Below, piece by piece: positions 52,504-61,173 of a DNA stretch of 64,000 nucleotides (position 1 is the stretch's first letter; each line of letters begins with the position of its first letter). Below the pieces are notes generated by a model that did no database searches, was not told the DNA's origin, and was given only the letters and a program-made list of their open reading frames with translations. This stretch comes from Paucibacter_B soli (GTDB lineage Bacteria; Pseudomonadota; Gammaproteobacteria; Burkholderiales; Burkholderiaceae_C), in the NCBI RefSeq assembly GCF_037482845.1, contig NZ_JBBHJW010000001.1, positions 744,001 to 808,000 of the forward strand, in the 5' to 3' direction. The translations under genes were made by a program, and so were the position numbers.

Positions 52504-52535
52504 GTTCTTGTCCCTGAGTGCTGGCTCCTACAGCA

Positions 52536-53945
52536 TCAACGACGCCGGCGGAAGAGGCTCCTGAGTTTCGTGTAGGAAGGCTTGGGCGGATTGCGCCCCA
52601 CATGTTGCACGTCGCGGATGGTCACAGGTACTCGCCTAACCGCGTACACCTGTCCGTTCAATCGCACGATGCAATCCATGAAGTGCCGACCGACGTAGGC
52701 CGTGTGCTCGTCGGTGGTCAATAACCGCATTCCGACCCGACGGTGTCCCAGGTCGCTACGAACATCTGCCTCCTGCCCCTCATTGCGCACGGTCCACTCG
52801 ACCGTCGCAAACTCCGGGACGACATGTGGGTTCACGATGGTAAAGACTAGCGAGCAATCCTTCGCAACGCCCGGGACCTCATTGCGATGCCGCGCGATGG
52901 AGCGTTCCGGGTTGCCTGTGAATACCTCGACGTCAATCTCTGGCAGTTGCATCACCGCGCGACCGGAGCTCTCGTCAACCATCTCAACCTCATCGGTCTC
53001 AGGCAACGGCATCAAGAACGAGAACGCCTCCGACCAGATGAGAGCCGCGGAAGGCTCGTCGTCGGCCTCGTCGGCGCGTTCCGCAATGTCCTGAAGACTC
53101 GTCAACCGGGGCAAGAATCCATTCCAGTCGTCAGCGGACATGCGACTGAGGTCTTCGTCGTCGTCAATCGGGTTCGCCACCTTCCGCTCGTCGAAGAGGC
53201 GGTCGTGCATCTTCTTGATAACGGCCGCGAGCGCATCGTCGTCGTCCATTCCCAGCAGCCGCTGCGGCCACAGGGCCTGGTAGGCCTCCGTGACAACGAC
53301 GGTCAGGAATATCGACGAAGGCCGCGAATCGGCCGCATCATCGAAGGACACCGCCGCCCAAGCCTTGAGGTATCGAACGAGCCGACGTAGCTGGTCTCGG
53401 TCATCTCCGCTGACTGCGTCCTTGAACCACTTGTAGATGGCCTTGGGGTCGCTGTGCTCCCACTTGTCCGACAAGCAGGCCAAGCGCCGCATATCGGAGT
53501 CTGGGTTGAGGTGGTACACCGGCGTGTCGATGTGGAACTGCCGTATGTATGAGGCACGAGAACACCGCTCCTTGGCGGGCACCTCGACCTCCTTGAGTTC
53601 TACGCATGACTTCTTGTACTCGAGCATCTCCGCTTGCACCCAGTCTCGGAGCTGCTTTGGAGTCGGCTCGATATCCTGCTCGTCGCCCCATTCGAAGTAC
53701 ACCCCGAGGTCGACGTCGTATTCCTCGTCAGCGTGCACGGGCTTGATAAGCGTGGCGTACTTGTACGAGCCCTGTAGCCAAGTGGAAATTGTGTAGCCGT
53801 GGCGGGGCCCCAGCGTTTTCTTGAGATGCTCAGCCAGGTCGTTCCAATGTTTCTGCAGGAATTCGCGCTGGTCCGAGGTCGGCGTGACCCGGCCAATCAG
53901 CGTTTGGTCGGCGCTACCGTTGAACAATCGTGATGCTTTCCCCAT
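52536..53945 (-). CDS. CBASS cyclic-dinucleotide synthase (DncV-like) with C-terminal sensor
   Basis: A 469-aa CD-NTase. The active site is G59-S60 in LQGSYKYATL, D77 and D79 in EEYDVDLGVYF, and D140 in FHIDTPVYHL. WLQGSYKYATL, HIDTPVY, SDPKAIYKWF and PSSIFLTVVV line up with V. cholerae DncV, so a clade A cGAMP-type synthase is likely. A C-terminal region (about 340-469; FTIVNPHVVPEFATVEWTVRNEG and AYVGRHFMDCIVRLNG) fits the AGS-C sensor domain. Its ATG overlaps the capV stop (TAATG). The product would activate CapV during phage infection. Confidence 0.88.
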   Translation of the reverse strand: MGKASRLFNGSADQTLIGRVTPTSDQREFLQKHWNDLAEHLKKTLGPRHGYTISTWLQGSYKYATLIKPVHADEEYDVDLGVYFEWGDEQDIEPTPKQLRDWVQAEMLEYKKSCVELKEVEVPAKERCSRASYIRQFHIDTPVYHLNPDSDMRRLACLSDKWEHSDPKAIYKWFKDAVSGDDRDQLRRLVRYLKAWAAVSFDDAADSRPSSIFLTVVVTEAYQALWPQRLLGMDDDDALAAVIKKMHDRLFDERKVANPIDDDEDLSRMSADDWNGFLPRLTSLQDIAERADEADDEPSAALIWSEAFSFLMPLPETDEVEMVDESSGRAVMQLPEIDVEVFTGNPERSIARHRNEVPGVAKDCSLVFTIVNPHVVPEFATVEWTVRNEGQEADVRSDLGHRRVGMRLLTTDEHTAYVGRHFMDCIVRLNGQVYAVRRVPVTIRDVQHVGRNPPKPSYTKLRSLFRRRR

Positions 53946-54943
53946 TAGCCTTCCCTGACCAGTTGGAGTTGTGGTTGATGTGAAAGGTAAGGCAGCAGTT
54001 TGGTCCCGAGTACGTCGCTCGTCGCCTTGTCAGCAAGCGCCTTGAGCGTCTTGCGTGCTGCTTCCGTCGCAACGTCCAAGCCCAAGTCCCGTGCTTGCTC
54101 TTGCGACGGTTCGTGGTCTAACCGGAAGTAGCGCTCCTGCAGTTTGTGCTGAATCAGCTGGTCGACGAACTGCTGCTGCGCAGAAATCGTGACCGAGAAT
54201 AGACGTTGGTCCTCCATCCAGTCGGCGATGCCGAACTGGCGACCGGAATTGAAGGAAACCGAATAGCTCTTGGTGGTCGTGCCTACGCTGAGGATTCTGA
54301 CGGCCTCTGCAGGCACGCCGAAGAAGTGTTCCGCTTCGTGCAGGGCAACCAGGTCCGGCGCGTTCGCGAACAGTCCTCCATCGGCGTACAGGTTGCCGCC
54401 GACCTCGGCGAGCTCGAAGAACGTCGGAGCAGCGGCCGTCGCCAGGGCTACATCAACCGCCTTGAACTTCCAGTCGCGTGTCCACTCGGCCTTGTGCCGG
54501 GTCTTGAAGACTTGCGGCCGACCTTGCGTAACGTTGACGGCGGGGATGGCGACTGCGTGCTTCGCGTCGTTGAGCGTGGCGTCTTTGTCGATGAGCTTCG
54601 TGATGGCTTCGCGGAGAGGGGCGGTCGAGTACCGCGGCTTCCGTGTGTGCTTCCATAGGTCCACGCCCTTGCCAATTTTGCTCGTCGGTGACTCGTGCGG
54701 CGGGAAGATGTCCGCACCGTGTTTCTCGAATACGTCAACGACCTTGCTCATCGGAACTTCGAAGGCCACCGCCAGCGCGACGATGCCGCCGATGGACGTC
54801 CCGCAGGTCAGGTCGAAGCGCCGGCCGATTGGTACCTTGAGGTGGTCCTCGATGACTTGCAGAGCTCTGGCAGTAAACAGACCGCGGTAGCCGCCGCCCG
54901 TGAGCGAAAGGGCTTGGAAGGGGTGCTCCGCAGTCCAGGTCAT
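53945..54943 (-). CDS. capV: CBASS effector phospholipase, patatin-like (CapV)
   Basis: A 332-aa patatin-like lipase. The oxyanion loop is GGGYRG (16-21), the nucleophile S50 is in GTSIGG, and the catalytic Asp is D188 in DGG. CapV enzymes are switched on by 3'3'-cGAMP and degrade the cell membrane, killing the infected cell. The upstream ATG overlaps the hsdS stop (ATGA), and its own stop overlaps the synthase start. No Cap2/Cap3 ancillary genes are seen, so it is a minimal (type I) CBASS. Confidence 0.92.
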   Translation of the reverse strand: MTWTAEHPFQALSLTGGGYRGLFTARALQVIEDHLKVPIGRRFDLTCGTSIGGIVALAVAFEVPMSKVVDVFEKHGADIFPPHESPTSKIGKGVDLWKHTRKPRYSTAPLREAITKLIDKDATLNDAKHAVAIPAVNVTQGRPQVFKTRHKAEWTRDWKFKAVDVALATAAAPTFFELAEVGGNLYADGGLFANAPDLVALHEAEHFFGVPAEAVRILSVGTTTKSYSVSFNSGRQFGIADWMEDQRLFSVTISAQQQFVDQLIQHKLQERYFRLDHEPSQEQARDLGLDVATEAARKTLKALADKATSDVLGTKLLPYLSHQPQLQLVREG

Positions 54944-56151
54944 GAGGGTACCCGCACCTTTCCGGTCAATAGGTCCCGGGCGAGGCCTTGCTTGAGCAGG
55001 CGAAGTCCCGCCAACTCAGCGCGGTCCAACTCGAGCACGTTGTCAACGGCTTCGACAGTCTTGAGTACATCCCTCTGCTCATCTGGGGACGGCCGCAGCA
55101 CGGGGAACTTTTTCAACTGCGTCGAGTTGATGGAGGCCAAGTTCGTGGACTGCTTCGATGCCAGCATGAAGAACTTCTTCCCAAACTCCGATGCGGCCCA
55201 CAGCGCAAGGAAATCTGGCAACAACAGGTCCTGATTGCACCTAACCCGGAACACGTGGTTCTGGTGGAGGCAGTTCGCAATCTGTCCGCGCCATACGGCT
55301 CCACGCCCCAGCTTGTCGAAGTCGCCACCTTCGTTCATTAACACGTCGCCTGACTGGAGCATCGCTCGCGCCGCCACGGATTGGGGTAGGCGCAGGGTCT
55401 TGACCTCAGTGAGGTCGACGTGTCCGTCTTGGACGTTTGCAACGCGCAGGTAGGGGTAGTCGGCAGTGCCTGGCCCGGCGAATTTCCGGCCCAGGGTGAC
55501 GCCACTGCCAACCGTTGCAAGTTTCGAGAGAGGCTCGAGTGGCGCACTGGAGACCGCCGAAAGTGCATCCTGTATCAGCGCAGCTCGCACAATCTCGGTT
55601 TTGCCAACAACTTCTCCCAAGCGAGACAGTTGCGCGTCCACCGCTGCCAAGAGAGCAGCAATGTCCTTCTGCTCGGTCTCACTATCGGGAATGTGCAGCG
55701 GAGCGCTGTGAATTGTCTTAAGGCTCAAGCCGTAGCGAGTTGAACCACTTGCCCGGCACGCAAAGTGACGATTTACCTCGGGCAAGCGCAGCAGGTAGCT
55801 TAAGAATTGTCCATCGACTCCCGAGCGCGGCCGCAGGATGGCAAGGTGATAGCCGCATACGACGTCGCTCGGCAAATTCGGCCCCATGTACGCTGGAATG
55901 GCAATGTCGTCAGGCGTCTCGGAGTCCTTGGTGATGACAACATCCCCCGGATAGAGCTTGAATCTCTGAATCTCAGCCGCACTGGCTGTGGCTGCCATCA
56001 AATCTTGTGAGGAATCAACGGCGATTGAACCGTAGACATCCATGTAATTGCAAAGTCGAACGGGGTACTCGTCCTGATGAGTCTTCTTGTCAACGTTGCT
56101 CACTCTGACGTCAGCGACGTCGGCAAGTGTTGTGTACTTCCACTCACTCAA
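54940..56151 (-). CDS. hsdS: type I restriction enzyme, specificity subunit
   Basis: A 403-aa protein with two target recognition domains (about 1-180 and 205-390), each followed by a conserved helix (IAALLAAVDAQLSRL; VLKTVEAVDNVLEL). It determines the two half-sites of the recognition sequence, which cannot be read from sequence. It overlaps the hsdM stop and the capV start. Confidence 0.93.
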   Translation of the reverse strand: MSEWKYTTLADVADVRVSNVDKKTHQDEYPVRLCNYMDVYGSIAVDSSQDLMAATASAAEIQRFKLYPGDVVITKDSETPDDIAIPAYMGPNLPSDVVCGYHLAILRPRSGVDGQFLSYLLRLPEVNRHFACRASGSTRYGLSLKTIHSAPLHIPDSETEQKDIAALLAAVDAQLSRLGEVVGKTEIVRAALIQDALSAVSSAPLEPLSKLATVGSGVTLGRKFAGPGTADYPYLRVANVQDGHVDLTEVKTLRLPQSVAARAMLQSGDVLMNEGGDFDKLGRGAVWRGQIANCLHQNHVFRVRCNQDLLLPDFLALWAASEFGKKFFMLASKQSTNLASINSTQLKKFPVLRPSPDEQRDVLKTVEAVDNVLELDRAELAGLRLLKQGLARDLLTGKVRVPS

Positions 56152-58789
56152 TTCCGCGCTCCCTCAGCAGGCAAGCCAGGTGCAGAGCTGCGCTCTCTCG
56201 TTTGCTTTGAATGTCGCGCAGGGTCACTGCGTACTTATCCCAAAGTCGTCCGATGAGGCCGACGAGACACAGGCGGTACTTTTGCAGGCGTAACTCATAG
56301 GCCTCTGCAAGTGCGACCATCCAACGGTTCAGTATGAGCCGCTCCGCTTCTTCCGAAGTGATGCGGTCACGCGCACGTTCGACCAGTTCGTCTCGTCGCT
56401 TTTCAATTGACTTGACGGTCTGCTTGGCTGTCTTGAGTTCTTCTTCCAGCGCCGAGTGCTTGCCGAGCAACTCATCAGCCTGCTCGAGTTCCGCAGTCAA
56501 CTCTGCGTGATACGCCGCATTGCCGCTCTTCTTGACTGTCTTCAGTTCAGCCGCAACTTCCTTCTTTCGAGCCTTGAGGGCATCAACCACCGCCTTCGGC
56601 AAAACCGGTTGTTCGTCGTCGAAGTCATAGGTCGACAAGTCGACCTCTTCCTCTTCCTCGCCCTCTTCAGTTTTCACCGCGTCAAACATCGCTTGCAACT
56701 CGGCAATCCGCGACTGTGCCGCCTCAAGCTCGGCCAGCACTTCAGGAAACTGCGACCGTAGAATTTCATCGGCTGGAATCAGTTCGGCATTCCAACCAGA
56801 CGCCGCGACCGATTTGAAGTCCGCGGCCAACTGGCTCGAGAACTCAGCGAATGCGCCCCGAATCTGGAACTGGTCCAACAGTCCAAACGGCAAGAGAAGG
56901 TCTTCAAGGCTCTGCGCGAACTTCTTCTTTAGCGGGAAGTAGCTCCCAGTGGTTGGGAGGGCGCGAAGGTCCTTCACGTTCGCTGCCCACCACTTTGCCA
57001 AGACACCGTGGAAGTCGGCATGCTTGGCCCGCACGGCTTCGTGGCTCTCGACTAGAGTTTTGGCCGCTGACTTGTCGGCCTTCAACGCGGGGGTGAAGTC
57101 CACGTACGTCAGGTCGGCCTTGCGAGTACCGAATAGCACTTCGCGGAGGCCGACGTAGTTCTGCCACCAATGGTTGAGTGCGTCCACCTCCAGAGTGGGC
57201 ACGCCGCCGTGGAGATGAGCCCGCACGTCCTGAGGTTCAGGCGGTGGTGAATTGTCGACGTAGCGCCGGATGTTGAGGTTGAAGTCTTCGGCTTCAAGCT
57301 CTTTGATGGGCACCCGACGCGAGTACGCCGGAACTTCCAGCATCTCATGGTAAACATAGGAAATCTTCTCGATGTCCTCGGGCCGTAGACTGTTCTGGCT
57401 TTTGCCCTCCTCATACTCGCGGTCGGCATTGACAAAGAGAACGTGCTTGCGCTTGCTCGCGCTCTTCTTGTTGAGCACGAGGACGCAGGCCGGGATGCCG
57501 GTGCCGTAGAAGAGCGCAGGCGGCAGGCCAATGACGGCCTCAAGTTGGCCCGCAAGGACCATACGCTTGCGGGCCTCCTTTTCTTTTGAGCCGCGGAACA
57601 GTACACCGTGCGGCATCACAACTGCGGCTTTGCCTTCCGCTGCCAGAGTTGCCAGGATGTGCTGCACAAACATGAGGTCCGCCTTCTTGCCGGTCTCGGG
57701 CATGAAGGTGTGGAACCGCTCCTTGAACTGCATCTCCTTGGCGGAGTAGTTCAATGAAAACGGCGGGTTGGCAATTTGTCGGTCCATGAGCATCAGCTCA
57801 CCGTTCTCGGCGAGGTGACGCGGGTTCTTCAGCGTGTCGTCATTGCGGATGTCCGCAGCCTTGTAGCCGTGGAGAATCATGTTCATCTTGCAGATGGCCC
57901 AGGTGGTCGGGTTGACCTCCTGCCCACACAGCTGCAAGGTGCTGGGGTCACCGCCGGACTCTTCGACGTAGCTGCCTGTCTGCACCAGCATGCCGCCGGA
58001 GCCACATGTTGGGTCTCCCACGGACATGAGCTCGAGCGGCTCCATGAGTTGCACAAGCAGTCGAACCACCGGAGCCGGTGTGTAGAACTCTCCACCCTTC
58101 TTGCCCGCGGTGTCGGCGAAGTACTTGATGAGGTACTCGTAGCCCGCCCCGAGCAGGTCGGGGAACTCGAACCAGCCGTTAGCGAGGTGGACCGTCGAGA
58201 AGTGTTCGATAAGCTCGACGATGACGTCGTCATCGACGCGACGCTTCTTGTCGCCCTTGGTGGCCATAAAGTTGATGGGCTTGAGCACCCCCGACAACGC
58301 CTCGACGTTGTCTTCCTCGATGGCCGCCAGCGCCTTGTTGACCATGTCGCCTACGAGCTTCTTGACGTGCATCAGTCCGCGAAACTGCTGGGCGTTCTCG
58401 AGCGTTACGGGTTCGGCTAGTTCCCAACGCGCGCGTTCGGGTATCCAAAACGCGAAGCCCTTTTTGTTGCGCAGGAGGGCTTGAACCTGCTTCTCGGACT
58501 TTCCCTCCGCAGAGGCCTTCCGTTGAAGGGTCTCAAGGTCTTCCTCAAACTGGTCGCTCAGCCGCTTGAGGAAGAGCATGCCGAACAGGTACTCCTTGTA
58601 CTCGGACGCGTCCATGCCCGTCTTGCGGAGGATGTCAGCTGCCCTGAGGAGGAAGGATTCGAGCTGAGTGAGGGTGAGCTTCTTGCGCTTGGGTTTTGCG
58701 GCCATGACCTGGGCTTCCGGAGTTGCGGACAGGCCAGGTTTCGGCAGTTGGTTAATCTTTAAAGTCTCGGGGAGCGTCATGGGGGACAT
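56144..58789 (-). CDS. hsdM: type I restriction enzyme, DNA methyltransferase subunit
   Basis: An 881-aa N6-adenine methylase. SAM-binding motif DPTCGSGGML near residue 260, catalytic NPPF near 340, and the N-terminal helical bundle (TLTQLESFLLRAADILR) are intact. A long C-terminal extension with a coiled coil (ALEEELKTAKQTVKSIEKRRDELVERARDR) is longer than in EcoKI, as in many HsdM of this type. It is the first gene of the six-gene operon. Confidence 0.96.
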   Translation of the reverse strand: MSPMTLPETLKINQLPKPGLSATPEAQVMAAKPKRKKLTLTQLESFLLRAADILRKTGMDASEYKEYLFGMLFLKRLSDQFEEDLETLQRKASAEGKSEKQVQALLRNKKGFAFWIPERARWELAEPVTLENAQQFRGLMHVKKLVGDMVNKALAAIEEDNVEALSGVLKPINFMATKGDKKRRVDDDVIVELIEHFSTVHLANGWFEFPDLLGAGYEYLIKYFADTAGKKGGEFYTPAPVVRLLVQLMEPLELMSVGDPTCGSGGMLVQTGSYVEESGGDPSTLQLCGQEVNPTTWAICKMNMILHGYKAADIRNDDTLKNPRHLAENGELMLMDRQIANPPFSLNYSAKEMQFKERFHTFMPETGKKADLMFVQHILATLAAEGKAAVVMPHGVLFRGSKEKEARKRMVLAGQLEAVIGLPPALFYGTGIPACVLVLNKKSASKRKHVLFVNADREYEEGKSQNSLRPEDIEKISYVYHEMLEVPAYSRRVPIKELEAEDFNLNIRRYVDNSPPPEPQDVRAHLHGGVPTLEVDALNHWWQNYVGLREVLFGTRKADLTYVDFTPALKADKSAAKTLVESHEAVRAKHADFHGVLAKWWAANVKDLRALPTTGSYFPLKKKFAQSLEDLLLPFGLLDQFQIRGAFAEFSSQLAADFKSVAASGWNAELIPADEILRSQFPEVLAELEAAQSRIAELQAMFDAVKTEEGEEEEEVDLSTYDFDDEQPVLPKAVVDALKARKKEVAAELKTVKKSGNAAYHAELTAELEQADELLGKHSALEEELKTAKQTVKSIEKRRDELVERARDRITSEEAERLILNRWMVALAEAYELRLQKYRLCLVGLIGRLWDKYAVTLRDIQSKRESAALHLACLLRERGIE

Positions 58790-59000
58790 GGTCGTCGGCG
58801 GTGAAGCGCGACTTGTAGTTGTCTGCTGCTGTTACACGTGGTGCTGAAATCTGTACCGGTAGTGTCGCCTGCGCAACGTCAGGAACCGAAATAGCTCGGT
58901 AGCGCACACATTGTTGAAGAGCAGCGTGCGTAACTTCTGCTGGTGTCTATCGGTCCAGTTGCAGTCGATGCCCGCGCATGTCGGGGACGCCTAGTACGAC

Positions 59001-59327
59001 CTAGAACGGAATTTCGTCATCTATATCGTCGAATCCGCCCGCATTGACAGGTCCGACCGTTTTGCGTGCGGGCGTGGCGTCGGCCGACTCAGCGGAGTTC
59101 GGTGCTGCCTTGGTACCGCGGGCGCTCCCTTCGAGCCCCGCTCCGACTAGCGCTTCTTCGAGTGCCTTCTCTACAGCGTCGATTCGTAGTTTGCAGACCT
59201 TGTATGCGGCGACGGACTCGTTGACGATGTCCAACAGGTCGTCGATGTTGGGCTCGTCCTGCTCACGCAATGTCGCTGCGTGGCGCTGAAGAACGTCGTA
59301 TGCGTCGCGGAATGTTTGAGCTTCCAT
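59001..59327 (-). CDS. xseB: exonuclease VII small-subunit-like protein with an SSB-like tail
   Basis: A 108-aa protein from the ATG at 59327; a TTG at 59396 inside xseA would add 23 residues. Residues 1-65 (TFRDAYDVLQRHAATLREQ, then VAAYKVCKLRIDAVEKALEEAL) match the helical hairpin of XseB. A Ser/Ala/Thr linker follows, ending GGFDDIDDEIPF. That acidic tip is nearly the SSB C-terminal peptide DFDDDIPF. Normal XseB has no such tail. It probably pairs with the neighbouring large subunit. Confidence 0.75.
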   Translation of the reverse strand: MEAQTFRDAYDVLQRHAATLREQDEPNIDDLLDIVNESVAAYKVCKLRIDAVEKALEEALVGAGLEGSARGTKAAPNSAESADATPARKTVGPVNAGGFDDIDDEIPF

Positions 59328-59355
59328 GGACCTTCTCGCTTTCTTTGGGCAGCGG

Positions 59356-61104
59356 TCAGCTGCCTCCTTCAGTTGATTTGGTGATGCCACTGACAACTGC
59401 GCCTACGACGCCGTCGTGCAGTCTTACTTCAATCTGGGCTCCGCTCCTGACCTGGCTCGCTGTGGTGACAGTCTTTCCACCCAGAGAGCGGACCACTGCG
59501 AACCCACGGCGCAAGGTCTTTTGAGGCCCTTGACCCGCAATCTCTCGGAACAGTGCCTGGGAGCGGTCGGAGACGATGGAGGCGCTTCGCGATGCGCACT
59601 CGAACGCATCGAGCATGGTTCGCGTAACCTCTTGCTTCATGGTTCGCGTCTGTGTCGATGCGCGCTCCAGTACCAAGGGGAGCTTCGTCTCGACGTCCCG
59701 ACGTGCCTGAGTAACCGTGGATGTGGCGTGGGCGCCTATCTTCGAGAGCATGCCGGGCGTCGATTGCCGTGCCGCTGCGACCTGCGCGCGTGCCTCGGTT
59801 CGGACGGCGTCAAAGGCCTCGCGCGACTGCGTGCGGGCCTCGTGAATTGTCGACACCGACCGGTGCCGAGCGGTATTGAGCAGCGATTCCGTGTCGACGC
59901 GGGCCTGTAGAACGGTCGAGCGAGCGGCGTGCTCGACGTGTTGCCTCAATTGCTGCGCGTCCTTGGCCGCCGAAGTTGTGTCGGCCCGAGCGCGTGTTAG
60001 GACAGACTCGTATTGGGATTTTGCCTCGCGAGCACGAATGCGCACCAGGTCCTCAATGCCAGCGATGACCTTGCTGGGTGTATCGAACTTGCGGTGGGCT
60101 ACCTCATCGACAGAGGTCTCGTCGCGCTCATGCCCGACACCGGTGAGCACAGGGACCGGGCATTCGCAGACACATCGTGCGAGCTCGTAGTTGTTTAGCC
60201 AGGCGAGGTCGTTGACTGAACCGCCGCCGCGGATGATGACCACGGCATCGGGCAGGACCAGGCTGGACCATGTTCGCAAACCGTTCTGAATGGCTTGAAC
60301 TATCTCTGCAGCAGCGCCTTCGCCTTGAAATCGACTATTGGCGTAGCTGAATTGGCAGATGCCATAAGCCTCAAGGCGCTGGGCTTCCTTTGCGAAGTCC
60401 CCGAGGCCCGCAGCTCGTTCTGGCGCTACGACTAGGACGGCGCTGTAGTCCCAAGGAGGTGCCAAGCGTGGATTGCGGTCAAAAAGACCTTCGCGCTTGA
60501 GTCGCTCGCGGATTTCGCGCTTCTTGGCCTCAAGGTCTCCGAGGGTGTAGGACGGGTCGATGCCATCGACCTCGAGGCTGAAACCGAACTGGGCCTTGAA
60601 GACGGGCTTGGCACGCAGGAGGACCTTAATGCCGGCGTCGAGGTCGGCTCCGGTAGCGCGTTTGAACTCAGCCAGCAATGTCACGGCGGTGCGTGCCCAG
60701 ATGACTGCTCGAGTCTGCGCGACAACCTCACCGGCTTCGTTGCGCTCAGAAAGCTCGAGGTAGTAGTGCCCTTTGCTGACTGATGCCCGCACAACTTCCG
60801 CCGTAGTCCAAATGCCTTCTGAGAAGGCCCTCGCGACGGCGGTGGTGACACCTGCGAGCAGTCGGGAAAGAGGTATGCCTTTTACCTGAGTGGAGAGTTC
60901 GCGGGCAGACGATGGGGTATTTGGCGAGAGGGAGTCCTCAAGCTCTACGCCAGTAGCTTTGACGGGGAGCCAGCTTTCAAACGGCACCAAGTCCAGACCT
61001 GCTGGAACGTACCACTGACCCGCTGCGGGGTCCCAGCGGGCACCGAGGGCCTTGACGCGGTCCTTCTCCTTAAAGCTGGTCGTGAGGTAGATGCGCTCAT
61101 CCAT
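59356..61104 (-). CDS. xseA: exonuclease VII large subunit with N-terminal DUF5710 domain
   Basis: A 582-aa protein. Residues 1-46 (YLTTSFKEKDRVKALGARWDPAAGQWYVP) are a DUF5710 domain, rare on this enzyme. An OB-fold follows at about 95-190, then the exonuclease domain with LPDAVVIIRGGGSVNDLAWLNNYELARCV and GVGHERDETSVDEVAHRKFDTPSKV, the XseA core. A long coiled coil runs from about 350 to 520. It ends LRRGFAVVRSLGGKTVTTASQVRSGAQIEVRLHDG, as in XseA. The enzyme degrades single-stranded DNA. It is probably additional to a housekeeping copy. Confidence 0.9.
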   Translation of the reverse strand: MDERIYLTTSFKEKDRVKALGARWDPAAGQWYVPAGLDLVPFESWLPVKATGVELEDSLSPNTPSSARELSTQVKGIPLSRLLAGVTTAVARAFSEGIWTTAEVVRASVSKGHYYLELSERNEAGEVVAQTRAVIWARTAVTLLAEFKRATGADLDAGIKVLLRAKPVFKAQFGFSLEVDGIDPSYTLGDLEAKKREIRERLKREGLFDRNPRLAPPWDYSAVLVVAPERAAGLGDFAKEAQRLEAYGICQFSYANSRFQGEGAAAEIVQAIQNGLRTWSSLVLPDAVVIIRGGGSVNDLAWLNNYELARCVCECPVPVLTGVGHERDETSVDEVAHRKFDTPSKVIAGIEDLVRIRAREAKSQYESVLTRARADTTSAAKDAQQLRQHVEHAARSTVLQARVDTESLLNTARHRSVSTIHEARTQSREAFDAVRTEARAQVAAARQSTPGMLSKIGAHATSTVTQARRDVETKLPLVLERASTQTRTMKQEVTRTMLDAFECASRSASIVSDRSQALFREIAGQGPQKTLRRGFAVVRSLGGKTVTTASQVRSGAQIEVRLHDGVVGAVVSGITKSTEGGS

Positions 61105-61173
61105 AGCGCGTCGGCGTTGCGGCCGTGTGAGGGGCGTCGGGGTGAGCGACTAATGGACCGTTTCGCAGCATTG

